A stretch of DNA of 64,000 bases from Egaibacter sp046050465 (lineage in GTDB: Bacteria; Pseudomonadota; Gammaproteobacteria; Burkholderiales; Burkholderiaceae_C): contig JBJOPS010000011.1 of NCBI GenBank assembly GCA_046050465.1, positions 1-64,000 of the forward strand, in the 5' to 3' direction. The notes below the pieces were generated by a model. The model did not search any database. It saw only the letters and a program-made list of their open reading frames with translations, and was not told the origin of the DNA. Shown here piece after piece: positions 48,827 to 59,315 of the stretch. Position numbers and translations under genes: made by a program. Within the stretch, counting starts at the first letter, position 1; each line of letters starts with the position of its first letter.

Positions 48827-50047
48827 TCAATGCGCTGCCCACTGGATGGTGGAGATATCGATGCCATCTTTGTACATCTCCCACAGCGGGCTCAGGTCAC
48901 GCAGCTTGGCCACATTGAGCTTGATGGTCTCAACCGCGTAGTCAATGTCGGCTTCGGTGGTCCAGCGGCCAATGGTCATGCGCAGGCTGCTGTGGGCCAG
49001 CTCGTCGCTGCGGCCAAGGGCACGCAGCACATAGCTGGGCTCCAGGCTGGCGGAGGTGCAAGCCGAGCCACTGGACACGGCCAGGCCCTTGATGCCCATG
49101 ATCAGTGACTCGCCTTCCACGTAGTTAAAGCTCACGTTCAGGTTGTGCGGCACACGTTTGTCCACGTGCCCGTTGACGAACACCTGCTCCACGTCTTTCA
49201 GGCCGGCCAGCATGCGGTCATGCAATGCCTTGATACGAATGTTTTCCACACCCATTTCTTCTTTGGCGATGCGGTAGGCCTCACCCATGCCCACAATCTG
49301 GTGCGTGGGCAGTGTGCCGCTGCGCATGCCGCGCTCATGTCCACCGCCGTGCATTTGCGCTTCGATGCGTATGCGTGGCTTGCGGCGCACAAACAGGGCA
49401 CCAATGCCCTTGGGGCCATAGGTTTTGTGCGAAGTCAGACTCATCAAATCGACCGGCAGCGTGCTCATGTCAATGTCAACCCGGCCCGTGGCCTGTGCGG
49501 CATCCACATGGAAGATCACGCCTTTTTCGCGGCAGATGTTTCCGATGGCGGTGATGTCCTGAATCACGCCAATTTCGTTATTCACAAACATGACGCTGGC
49601 CAAAATGGTGTCGGAGCGAATGGCTGCCTTGAAGGCATCCAGATTGACCAGGCCGTCTTCCTGCACGTCCAGGTAAGTCACATCAAAGCCCTGGCGCTCC
49701 AGCTCACGGCAGGTGTCCAGCACAGCCTTGTGCTCCGTCTTCACGGTGATGATGTGCTTGCCCTTGGTCTTGTAGAAACCCGCTGCGCCCTTGAGCGCCA
49801 GGTTATTGGACTCCGTGGCACCGCTTGTCCAGACGATTTCGCGCGGGTCGGCGCCAATGAGTGCAGCCACCTGCTCGCGGGCTTTTTCAACGGCGGCTTC
49901 CGCCTCCCAGCCCCAGGCGTGGCTGCGCGAAGCCGGATTGCCAAAGTGCTGGCGCAGCCAGGGGATCATGGCGTCCACCACGCGCTCGTCGCACGGGTTG
50001 GTGGCGCTGTAATCCATGTAGATCGGGAAATGTGGGGTGGTATCCAT
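48827..50047 (-). CDS. iscS: Cysteine desulfurase IscS
   Basis: A 406-residue PLP enzyme that takes sulfur from cysteine for Fe-S clusters and tRNA thiolation. It starts MDTTPHFPIYMDYSATNPCD. The PLP lysine is in SLTSHKTYGPKGIGALF near residue 206, and the catalytic loop cysteine is in SSGSACTSASLEPSYVL near 330. The ATG at 50047 is preferred to a GTG one codon earlier. It is the second gene of the isc operon, 44 bp after iscR. Confidence 0.96.
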   Translation of the reverse strand: MDTTPHFPIYMDYSATNPCDERVVDAMIPWLRQHFGNPASRSHAWGWEAEAAVEKAREQVAALIGADPREIVWTSGATESNNLALKGAAGFYKTKGKHIITVKTEHKAVLDTCRELERQGFDVTYLDVQEDGLVNLDAFKAAIRSDTILASVMFVNNEIGVIQDITAIGNICREKGVIFHVDAAQATGRVDIDMSTLPVDLMSLTSHKTYGPKGIGALFVRRKPRIRIEAQMHGGGHERGMRSGTLPTHQIVGMGEAYRIAKEEMGVENIRIKALHDRMLAGLKDVEQVFVNGHVDKRVPHNLNVSFNYVEGESLIMGIKGLAVSSGSACTSASLEPSYVLRALGRSDELAHSSLRMTIGRWTTEADIDYAVETIKLNVAKLRDLSPLWEMYKDGIDISTIQWAAH

Positions 50048-50091
50048 CACTGCTCGCTAATCGGGTAACTCGGGCTCGCGGTCAACGAATC

Positions 50092-50628
50092 TCAAGACTT
50101 GAAAAACACATTGCCCAACGCAAAAACAGAGTTGGGCGCATTCACCCGAATCGGTTTGACACCCGGCATGGCGGAAATGGCACGCTTGACGCTGGGGCTA
50201 TCTTTTACCTGCAAGCCTTTGGCCAGCTGGTCGTCCACCAGGTTTTGAAGCGTGACCGAATTCAGAAACTCCACCATGCGTTCATTGAGCGAGGCCCACA
50301 AGTCGTGGGTCATGCAACGGGCACCGTCACTCAGACAGTTTTCCTTGCCGCCGCATTGTGTGGCGTCGATCGGCTCGTCCACCGACACAATGATGTCGGT
50401 GATGGTGATGTCAGACGCCTTGCGGGCCAGTGTGTAGCCGCCGCCGGGCCCACGAGTGGACTCGACCAGCTCGTTGCGGCGCAGTTTGCCGAACAACTGC
50501 TCCAGATACGACAGCGAAATCTGCTGTCGCTGGCTGATCGCAGCCAGCGTAACCGGGCCACCGCCTTGGCGCAGGCCCAGATCAATCATGGCGGTAACCG
50601 CAAAACGGCCTTTGGTGGTGAGACGCAT
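50092..50628 (-). CDS. iscR: Fe-S cluster-responsive transcription regulator IscR
   Basis: A 178-residue Rrf2-family repressor of the isc operon. The winged HTH is in LRLTTKGRFAVTAMIDL and ISLSYLEQLFGKLRR. The [2Fe-2S] ligands are three cysteines and a histidine in CGGKENCLSDGARCMTHDLW near residues 91-110. It heads iscRSUA-hscBA-fdx, and an IscR-type palindrome overlaps its promoter, indicating autoregulation by cluster supply. Confidence 0.95.
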   Translation of the reverse strand: MRLTTKGRFAVTAMIDLGLRQGGGPVTLAAISQRQQISLSYLEQLFGKLRRNELVESTRGPGGGYTLARKASDITITDIIVSVDEPIDATQCGGKENCLSDGARCMTHDLWASLNERMVEFLNSVTLQNLVDDQLAKGLQVKDSPSVKRAISAMPGVKPIRVNAPNSVFALGNVFFKS

Positions 50629-50695
50629 GGCAAACTCCTTGTGGCTTGGGCTTGCCGAAGCCCTTGCCTTGATGTTTTCTTTATCAACTGGCGCA

Positions 50696-50728
50696 AGTAT
50701 ACCTAGAAACCTAGTAAATTACTCGGGT
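50696..50728 (-). promoter_or_regulatory. isc operon promoter with IscR-type palindrome
   Basis: On the minus strand the -10 TATACT (50696-50701) and -35 GAGTAA (50719-50724) are 17 bp apart. The imperfect palindrome ACCCGAGTAATTTACTAGGT (50709-50728) covers the -35 and spacer. It resembles type 1 IscR sites. Holo-IscR binding here would repress the operon. Confidence 0.6.
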
Positions 50729-50770
50729 AAATGGACTAATCAAATCACAAATGGACTGATTCAGACTGGC

Positions 50771-52921
<2,151 letters not shown>

Positions 52922-52999
52922 GTTGTCGATTTGCGTGATCGCCAAAACTGTATGAAAATCCAGTATAACCGTCAATGACTCATTCGACAGGAGTTGCCC

Positions 53000-53275
53000 A
53001 TGCCGCCTCGCCATTTTGAGGGCTCTCTCCAGCAATTGCCCAACCTGGGCCCGAAGTCCATCCAGATGCTGGCGTCTGCCGGTATTCACAGCCTGGGCCA
53101 GCTCCAGCGCCTGGGCTCGGTGGCTGCCTACGTGCGAGTCAAAAAAGTAGCACCTGCCGCCAGCCTCAACCTGTTGTGGGCGCTTGAAGGTGCGCTGACG
53201 GGGCTGCGCTGGCAGGACGTTGCGCGGGACCACCGCACCAGCCTGCTGATGGCGCTGGAGGTTGCCACGGCTTGA
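53000..53275 (+). CDS. TfoX C-terminal domain-containing protein (91 aa)
   Basis: A 91-residue protein matching the C-terminal domain of TfoX/Sxy: LQQLPNLGPKSIQMLASAG, HSLGQLQRLGSVAAYVRVKK, LNLLWALEGALTGLRWQDV. The helix-hairpin-helix-like LGPKS loop suggests protein or nucleic-acid contacts. The N-terminal TfoX domain is absent, so it is unlikely to activate competence by itself. ATG 53000 is used with a GACAGGAG ribosome-binding site. It diverges from uvrB and is followed by an Fnr-like regulator. Confidence 0.85.
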   Translation: MPPRHFEGSLQQLPNLGPKSIQMLASAGIHSLGQLQRLGSVAAYVRVKKVAPAASLNLLWALEGALTGLRWQDVARDHRTSLLMALEVATA

Positions 53276-53429
53276 TGTGCTGGCACGCCGGGCAAGCGGC
53301 ACGGGCCAGGCGACCCTGCTGCATGGGCCCTTCTTCGGGCTGCCTTGCGGTGCTCGGGTGGCAAGGCCCGGTTGGGGGAGAAGCCCAGAAAGGCGCTGTG
53401 CTAGAGTCGGGCACTTCAAGAACTGGCCC

Positions 53430-54089
53430 ATGCCTGCAACCTATTTCACTGCCGCCCAGGAAAAACAGCTTGCCACACTGGACCCCCGGTTGTGTGAATT
53501 TGCCAAGCGCGGTGTGATGCGCAGTTATCGTAAGAACACCATAATCATTACCGAGAATGATCCTGGCGATACGATGTTTGTGCTGGTGCAGGGCAGCGTC
53601 AAGGTGTATGCGTCAGATGTGGATGGCCGTGAGCTAACCTACGGCATCATCACTGCTGGAAACTACTTTGGCGAAATGTCACTAGATGGCGGTCTGCGGT
53701 CTGCTTCGATTGTTTCACTGGAGCCCTGTGTTTGCGCGGTGATTGATCGTGCTGAAGTGTGTGCTCACCTGATGGAAGATCCGAATTTCGCAATGTCATT
53801 AATCAAGGTGGTCATACGCCGTGCTCGCTCGGCGACAGAGTCGGCGCGCAGCATGGCTTTGCTCAATGTGTATGGACGGGTGGTCGCTCTGCTTGAGCGC
53901 TATGCATGCCCTGCCGGTGCCAGTGTGCCGGTGTTGATTTTTCCGGTAACCCATCAGGATATTGCCAGTCGTGTCGGGGCATCGCGTGAAATGGTGAGCC
54001 GTTTGCTTAAAGATCTCGAAAAAGGCGGATATCTCAAAATGGGTGTCAAGCGCATCACTTTGCTGAAGAAGTTGCCAACACGCTGGTAA
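53430..54089 (+). CDS. Crp/Fnr-family transcription regulator
   Basis: A 219-residue regulator with an N-terminal cyclic-nucleotide-binding fold (ENDPGDTMFVLVQGSVKVYA, AGNYFGEMSLDGGLRSASI) and a C-terminal winged HTH (QDIASRVGASREMVSRLLKD). The N-terminus lacks the Fnr-type Cys cluster. The phosphate-binding segment has GEMSLDGGLRSAS, close to the cAMP-binding pattern GE-(x)n-R-(S/T)-A, so a nucleotide effector is possible. ATG 53430 is chosen; the frame upstream encodes no recognisable domain. Targets are unknown. Confidence 0.88.
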   Translation: MPATYFTAAQEKQLATLDPRLCEFAKRGVMRSYRKNTIIITENDPGDTMFVLVQGSVKVYASDVDGRELTYGIITAGNYFGEMSLDGGLRSASIVSLEPCVCAVIDRAEVCAHLMEDPNFAMSLIKVVIRRARSATESARSMALLNVYGRVVALLERYACPAGASVPVLIFPVTHQDIASRVGASREMVSRLLKDLEKGGYLKMGVKRITLLKKLPTRW

Positions 54090-54208
54090 CTTGTTGCGGC
54101 GCGTCACATGCCATTCCACAATGTGCGAGCCCGTTGGGGTGACGCTGTACTTGTCCCTGCCAGTCGAACGGTGGCACTACTTCAAGTACCTGGGGCGAGT
54201 ATCCGGTG

Positions 54209-55300
54209 TTATGCATAAAGCACGCCACGGCGCATCTGGTCGAGTTCCATGGTCTCAAACAGCGCCTTGAAATTGCCTTCACCAAAACCCTCGTTCCCCT
54301 TACGCTGGATAAACTCGAAAAATATGGGGCCGAGCTGGTTCTCGCTGAAGATCTGCAGCAACAATTCACCACGTTGTCCGTCAAGCAGGATGTTGCGCTG
54401 CTGCAGCGCCACCACGTCTTCACCGTGGCCGGGAATGCGTTTTTCCAGCAGCCCGTAATAGGTTTCACTGGTGTTGAGCAGTTTGACGCCGCTCATCTGC
54501 AACGCGTCCACTGAAGCGATAAGGTCCGTCGAACCCAATGCAATGTGCTGAATGCCCTCGCCGTGGTAACGGTCCAGGTATTCCTGAATTTGTCCGGCCT
54601 TCTCGTTACCCTCTTCGTTGATTGGGATGCGGATCTTGCCGCAGGGGCTTGTCATGGCCTTGCTCTTGACGCCTGTGGCCTGACCCTCCAGATCAAAGTA
54701 GCGCACCTCGCGGAAGTTGAACAAACGCTCATAGAAATCAGCCCACTCGCCCATGCGGCCCCGATGCACGTTGTGGGTGAGGTGATCGATGTAGGTGAGC
54801 CCGTGGCCAATTGGGTTCAGTGCTTCGGCAGCGGTGATGCCGGGCAGTGCTTCGAAGTCCACATCAAAGAAGCCGATGTTGCCTATATCGCCGTCTTTAG
54901 CGCCATTTTTGCCACGCCACCGGTCCACCAGATAAATCAGGCTGTCGCCAATGCCCTTGATGGCCGGGATGTTGAGTTCGCCCGGCCCCGCTTTGCCGGC
55001 GTAGCCAAATGCGCCCAGATCCAGCGCGCGCTCGTAGGCACTTTTAACGTCCTGGACGCGAAACGCAATGGCGCAAATACTGGGCCCGTGCAGACGTGCA
55101 AAGCGCTGGGCGAACGAATCCGGCTCGGCATTGATGAGGAAGTTGATGCCCCCCTGACGGTAAAGCGTGACGTCTTTGTGCCGGTGCTTTGCCACAGGCA
55201 CAAAGCCCATGCGCTCGAACAATGCGCCCATGGCTACGGGGTCGGGGGCTGCGTACTCAATGAACTCAAAGCCGTCGGTTCCCATCGGGTTTTCCCACAT
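54209..55300 (-). CDS. hppD: 4-Hydroxyphenylpyruvate dioxygenase
   Basis: A 363-residue non-haem iron enzyme that converts 4-hydroxyphenylpyruvate to homogentisate in tyrosine breakdown. The iron ligands are a His in YIDHLTHNVHRGRM, a His in EGIQHIALGSTD and a Glu in PIFFEFIQRKGNEGFGEGNF. FEFIEYAAPDPVAMGALFE starts the first VOC module. ATG 55300 (MWENPMGTDG) is used with a GGAG site 9 bp ahead. It is divergent from an Lrp/AsnC regulator that probably controls it. Other homogentisate genes are not in the window. Confidence 0.95.
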   Translation of the reverse strand: MWENPMGTDGFEFIEYAAPDPVAMGALFERMGFVPVAKHRHKDVTLYRQGGINFLINAEPDSFAQRFARLHGPSICAIAFRVQDVKSAYERALDLGAFGYAGKAGPGELNIPAIKGIGDSLIYLVDRWRGKNGAKDGDIGNIGFFDVDFEALPGITAAEALNPIGHGLTYIDHLTHNVHRGRMGEWADFYERLFNFREVRYFDLEGQATGVKSKAMTSPCGKIRIPINEEGNEKAGQIQEYLDRYHGEGIQHIALGSTDLIASVDALQMSGVKLLNTSETYYGLLEKRIPGHGEDVVALQQRNILLDGQRGELLLQIFSENQLGPIFFEFIQRKGNEGFGEGNFKALFETMELDQMRRGVLYA

Positions 55301-55413
55301 CGTTTTGTCTCCGGTTGAAGTGCGTGCAACTTTATGGGCAGGAGCAGTGTGTTTTCCTGCAATTTGATGCTTTTGATTTGCACAATACACAATAAACCTG
55401 CAAAATTTCCACC
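55301..55413. promoter_or_regulatory. Divergent hppD/Lrp regulatory region
   Basis: A 113-bp AT-rich region between the two divergent genes. CCTGCAA occurs as a direct repeat at 55356 and 55397, 41 bp apart, close to four helical turns. Such phased boxes suit an octameric Lrp-type regulator. Promoter hexamers are not clear enough to call. Confidence 0.35.
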
Positions 55414-55887
55414 ATGGAAGCACTCGACAAGACAGACCGGCAAATACTACGCATCCTGCAAGCGGATGGCCGTGCCACCTTCGATCGCATTGCAGAGGCT
55501 GTGAGCCTGTCGCCCAGCGCCGTGCTGCGCAGGGTCAAACGGCTGGAGGAATCTGGCGTGATTGATCGGTATGTTGCCCTGGTCAAACCCGAAGCTGTGG
55601 GCTTGGGGCTGACGGCCTGCATCAATGTCCGGCTGGAAAAACATACCGAAAGCCACAAACGCAACCCGATGGACCTGTTTCGGTCCAGTGTGCAAACCTG
55701 GCCGGAGGTGGTGGAATGTGCGGCCCTGACCGGTGAGATGGACTACTTGTTAAGGGTGTTAGTTAAAGATATGAGTGCGTACTCACACTTCGTTATGGAT
55801 ACGTTATTAAAGCACCCCAGTGTGCAGGATTGCAAAACCAGCTTCATGCTGGACCGGGTAAAAATGACCACAATCATGCCTTTGTAG
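55414..55887 (+). CDS. Lrp/AsnC-family transcription regulator
   Basis: A 157-residue regulator: N-terminal HTH LDKTDRQILRILQADGRATF ... IAEAVSLSPSAVLRRVKRLEESGVI, then the RAM/AsnC ligand domain with VVECAALTGEMDYLLRVLVKDM. Its divergent position to hppD indicates that it senses an aromatic amino acid and controls hppD, as HpdR/AsnC-type regulators do next to hppD in other proteobacteria. The role is inferred from position. Confidence 0.9.
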   Translation: MEALDKTDRQILRILQADGRATFDRIAEAVSLSPSAVLRRVKRLEESGVIDRYVALVKPEAVGLGLTACINVRLEKHTESHKRNPMDLFRSSVQTWPEVVECAALTGEMDYLLRVLVKDMSAYSHFVMDTLLKHPSVQDCKTSFMLDRVKMTTIMPL

Positions 55888-56164
55888 CGCGATCTACGCC
55901 TGATGTTTATGCATGCACTCAGTGAGAACACGGCCACACTGGACACATGGGTGACGGAAATGGTGGAGGAGAACCTGGCTCAGGCTGACTACCATCTGAA
56001 GCTGCAGGCTAAACAATTTTGAGCATTTCTGGTGGATGTTCAGGATGTGCGAAAAGGCGTTCTTCGAGTCCAGCAAAAACTGCCGATGTAGCCTGACAGG
56101 ATGCGGTATTTGGCAATCCGCTATCCTTACGGCTTCGCAATAACGGCATGTCCTGCCTTCGGCT

Positions 56165-57034
56165 GTGTCAGATCCACACCCCGCGCGCGCTTCCGAAAAG
56201 GAAGACAAGCGCACTTTTTTGCAAAAACTGGCCGAGTTCATACACCCGGGCCCAGACTCTACGGCCGAGTTGATCGAGACGCTGGCCGAGGCGGAAGACA
56301 ACAACATCATTGGCGCAGAGTCGCGGATCATGCTCGAAGGCGTGATCCGCATGGCCGACATGACTGCCGCCGACGTGATGGTGCCGGCCACCCGGATGGA
56401 CCTGGTCAATATCGGAGCGACCTTTGATGACCTGTTGCACACGGTCATTGATACGGCGCACTCCCGATTTCCTGTTTTTGAAAACGAGCGCGAGAACATC
56501 ATTGGCATCCTTATGGCCAAGGACTTGCTCAAATTGCAGCGAGCGCCTGAACTCAACATCCGTGCACTGCTGCGCCCGGCGGTGTTTGTACCCGAGAGCA
56601 AGGGGCTGAACGACTTGCTGCGCGATTTCCGGGGCAACCGTAATCACCTGGCCATCACCATTGACGAGTTTGGCCGGGTGGCCGGGCTGGTCACCATTGA
56701 GGATGTGCTGGAGCAAATCGTGGGCGAGATTGAAGACGAGTTCGATATCGCCGAAGACGAGGGCGATATTTTTGGCCTGGCTGACAAAACCTACCGTGTG
56801 AGCGGCGACACTGCCATTGAGCGGGTGAACGATGCCTTTGGCGTGACGCTTGTGGGATCCGACCCCGATGATCAGTTCGACACCATCGGCGGCCTGATCG
56901 CGCATGAAATGGGCCACGTGCCAAAAAAGGGTGAGCGACATACATTGGCTGGACTGAACTTTGTGGTTTTGCACACCAAGGGTGGCGCGGTCAAGTGGTT
57001 CAAAGTGTCGCCCGCGGCCAACATGGTTGCATAA
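56165..57034 (+). CDS. corC: CorC/HlyC-family CBS-domain protein
   Basis: A 289-residue cytosolic protein. Two CBS domains (AADVMVPATRMDLVNIGATF, LRPAVFVPESKGLNDLLRDF, and FGRVAGLVTIEDVLEQIVGEIEDEF) are followed by the CorC/HlyC C-terminal domain (TYRVSGDTAIERVNDAFG, GGLIAHEMGHVPKKGE). Family members are linked to Mg/Co efflux and membrane stress. It starts at GTG 56165 (SDPHPARASEKED) and precedes lnt by 27 bp, as in most proteobacteria. The 277-bp region upstream of it has no convincing gene. Confidence 0.9.
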   Translation: MSDPHPARASEKEDKRTFLQKLAEFIHPGPDSTAELIETLAEAEDNNIIGAESRIMLEGVIRMADMTAADVMVPATRMDLVNIGATFDDLLHTVIDTAHSRFPVFENERENIIGILMAKDLLKLQRAPELNIRALLRPAVFVPESKGLNDLLRDFRGNRNHLAITIDEFGRVAGLVTIEDVLEQIVGEIEDEFDIAEDEGDIFGLADKTYRVSGDTAIERVNDAFGVTLVGSDPDDQFDTIGGLIAHEMGHVPKKGERHTLAGLNFVVLHTKGGAVKWFKVSPAANMVA

Positions 57035-57061
57035 AGCGTGTGTGCCATCACGGCAGTGCGG

Positions 57062-58639
57062 ATGTCTGCTTCTTTCTCCCTGAGATTTGCTATTGTTTTA
57101 ATAGCGGGTTGTGCCCATGCAGCAAGCGTCGCGTGGCCTTTTTCTTTTGGATTCCCTCCTGGCTTGCCAGTTTGGTGGCTGCAGTTGCTGGCGCTGGGCC
57201 TGCTTGCCTGGTCGCTGAACCAGGCAGGCACCACCTGGCGGCAAGCGTTCCTGCTGGGCTGGCTGTTTGCGGTGTCCTGGCTGACGGGCACTTTCTGGTG
57301 GCTTTTCATTTCCATGCACACCTATGGGGGCCTGGCTGCACCGCTGGCGGCAATGGCTGTGGTGGGCCTTGCGGCGCTGCTGGCCCTGTATTACGCCATT
57401 TTTTTTGGTGCTTTTAGTGCTCTAGCCCTTGTCAGTAAAGCGTGGAGTGCTATTGTTTTTGCAGCATTCTGGCTATTGGCGGAGATGGCACGGGGCGTCT
57501 GGTTGACCGGCTTTGGCTGGGGAGCGTCAGGTTACGCGCACGTAGATGGCTTGCTGGCAGGTTATGCGCCATGGGTTGGCGCTTATGGCCTGTGCTTCAT
57601 CAGCGCCTGGCTGGCGATGACCACTTCTCAGGTGTTCGCCTGCGGTCCCTGGCAACGTGTAGCAGCCCTGTTGGTTTTGACGCTGCCCTCAGTGGCGCAA
57701 ATGGGTGGAAACGAAAGTGACGCCACGTTTTCCAACTCTGCGGGGCGCCTGTCGATCACCCTGCTTCAGGGCAATATCCCGCAAGACGAAAAATTCCAGC
57801 CGGGAACAGGTGTGGTGGAGTCCCTTCGCTGGTATGGAGCACAGTTGCAGGTGGCCAATACCGACCTGGTGGTTTCGCCCGAGACGGCCATTCCACTGCT
57901 GCCGCAGCAATTGCCAGAAGGATATTGGGATGAATTGAAAGGCACCTTTCAGGCGCCAGCCAAAGCCGGGTCTAAGTCAGCCGCCATCATTGGCATTCCG
58001 TTGGGAAGCTATGAAGATGGGTACACCAACTCGGTTATCGGGCTGAAAGGGGATCAGCAGGCCATCTACCAGTACGACAAACACCACCTGGTGCCATTTG
58101 GCGAATTCATCCCACCCCTGTTCAAGTGGTTCACGGCGATGATGAATATCCCTTTGGGTGATTTCAACCGGGGTGTCGTTGGGCAGCCTTCATTTGAAGT
58201 GGCCGGGCAACGATTGGCGCCCAACGTCTGCTACGAAGATCTGTTTGGTGAAGAGTTGGGTGCGCGGTTCGTCAACCCCGTTGCTGCGCCGACCATCTTT
58301 GTCAACGTCAGCAATATCGGCTGGTTTGGCAATACGGTGGCCATCGATCAGCATCTTCAAATCTCCCGCATGCGGGCACTGGAGTTTGAGCGCCCGTTTG
58401 TGCGTGCCACCAATACCGGTGCCACCGTCATCATTGATCACCGTGGTGTCGTTACACAGTCGTTGCCGCGACACACAAAGGGCGTGTTGACGGGCGAAGT
58501 CGAGGGGCGCAACGGTGTGACGCCGTTTGCCTGGTGGGTATCACGGCTGGGGCTCTGGCCGTTCTGGGTTTTGGGGTTTGGGCTGGCCGCTACGGCAGCG
58601 CTGCAGCAGCGGCGTTTGTCCAGATTCAGTCGGGCTTGA
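57062..58639 (+). CDS. lnt: Apolipoprotein N-acyltransferase
   Basis: A 525-residue inner-membrane enzyme that adds the third acyl chain to lipoproteins. Several N-terminal membrane segments precede a nitrilase-like domain. The catalytic triad residues are probably the Glu in VVSPETAIPLLPQ, a Lys in the QYDKHHLVPFGEFIP region and the Cys in PNVCYEDLFGEEL. I choose ATG 57062; an in-frame GTG lies 24 bp earlier. Two repeat copies fall in the membrane part: a half-copy at 57089 and a full copy at 57419 that encodes SALALVSKAWSAIVFA. Confidence 0.92.
   Translation: MSASFSLRFAIVLIAGCAHAASVAWPFSFGFPPGLPVWWLQLLALGLLAWSLNQAGTTWRQAFLLGWLFAVSWLTGTFWWLFISMHTYGGLAAPLAAMAVVGLAALLALYYAIFFGAFSALALVSKAWSAIVFAAFWLLAEMARGVWLTGFGWGASGYAHVDGLLAGYAPWVGAYGLCFISAWLAMTTSQVFACGPWQRVAALLVLTLPSVAQMGGNESDATFSNSAGRLSITLLQGNIPQDEKFQPGTGVVESLRWYGAQLQVANTDLVVSPETAIPLLPQQLPEGYWDELKGTFQAPAKAGSKSAAIIGIPLGSYEDGYTNSVIGLKGDQQAIYQYDKHHLVPFGEFIPPLFKWFTAMMNIPLGDFNRGVVGQPSFEVAGQRLAPNVCYEDLFGEELGARFVNPVAAPTIFVNVSNIGWFGNTVAIDQHLQISRMRALEFERPFVRATNTGATVIIDHRGVVTQSLPRHTKGVLTGEVEGRNGVTPFAWWVSRLGLWPFWVLGFGLAATAALQQRRLSRFSRA
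57089..57105. repeat. Half-copy of the dispersed repeat at the start of lnt
   Basis: GCTAT-TGTTTTA-ATAGC, the stem-loop that forms the 3' half of the full repeat. It encodes part of the first membrane segment of Lnt (AIVLIAG). Confidence 0.45.
57419..57455 (+). repeat. Dispersed repeat copy inside lnt
   Basis: GCTCTAGCCCTTGTCAGTAA, then AGCGTGGAGTGCTATTG. Same GCTCTAGCCCT opening as intergenic copy B and the same GCGTG-N-AGTNGCTAT-like core. It is in frame with lnt and lies in a membrane loop region that varies in length among Lnt proteins. Confidence 0.6.
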
Positions 58640-59315
58640 TGCCAAATACCCGGTCTTTGGCGGGTTCGGGAAAAGCTGCCGCCATTTCGTTGAGAAACCG
58701 CGCCTGAACCTGGTAGCCGTGATTCATGTCGGCGTCTATGCTGGATACGCGGATCAGCATGCCATCGGGAATCAACCCTTTGAGTCCCAGACGGAATTGC
58801 GCCAGTTTTTGATCGGTTCTTGAAACAGTAACCTGGTCACCAACGACCAGCCAGTAGGTAATAGGCTCCTGGCGTGGACCCAGTTTCGCCATCAGCTGAC
58901 GGGTCGAAACCTGGCGACCGGCCAGATTCAGATGCCCTGTGGTGTTGGACGTGATCTGGAAGCCCTGCGCCGGATAACAAACCTCTGGCAGGTGAGCCCG
59001 GGTACCGTCAGACTGGTCGCCGCCATAGGCTACCGACAGCATGATGCGATCGTCATCGGCGTTGACGTACGTTCGGGTCAGTGTCTGGTTGTAAATGCTG
59101 TTCAACAGCGCCTGCGTGTCCGGTGACGGCAGGATCATGGGCATGCTGGTGTCAATGCGCCAGGTTCCGAACTGTGCGGGGAACAATGTTTCCAGATTGG
59201 GTTTGCCCAGCGTGTCGGTCATGTACACGGTTGGCTTGGTGAAGTGCGCCAGTGCTGCCGTGGTGAAGATGGCGCACACCACGACAAGGGCGCGTAGACG
59301 AGACCCGCTTATCAT
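58626..59315 (-). CDS. epsI: EpsI-family exosortase-associated protein
   Basis: A 229-residue EpsI-domain protein, with an N-terminal membrane anchor or signal (LRALVVVCAIFTTAALAHF) and a periplasmic domain containing YVNADDDRIMLSVAYGGDQS, RAHLPEVCYPAQGFQI and TYWLVVGDQVT. EpsI proteins accompany exosortases and exopolysaccharide export. It overlaps xrtB by ATGA (59312-59315), and its 3' end overlaps lnt by 14 bp tail to tail. Confidence 0.88.
   Translation of the reverse strand: MISGSRLRALVVVCAIFTTAALAHFTKPTVYMTDTLGKPNLETLFPAQFGTWRIDTSMPMILPSPDTQALLNSIYNQTLTRTYVNADDDRIMLSVAYGGDQSDGTRAHLPEVCYPAQGFQITSNTTGHLNLAGRQVSTRQLMAKLGPRQEPITYWLVVGDQVTVSRTDQKLAQFRLGLKGLIPDGMLIRVSSIDADMNHGYQVQARFLNEMAAAFPEPAKDRVFGIKPD

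Noticed and set aside
52922..53431. 170-codon N-terminal extension of uvrB
   Set aside because: It overlaps the divergent TfoX-C gene and has low-complexity Pro/Arg composition; UvrB homology begins shortly after ATG 52921.
55902..56021. 39-codon ORF starting MFMHALSENTATLDTW
   Set aside because: No family resemblance, no ribosome-binding site and no operon context. It may be a decayed fragment but cannot be supported as a gene.
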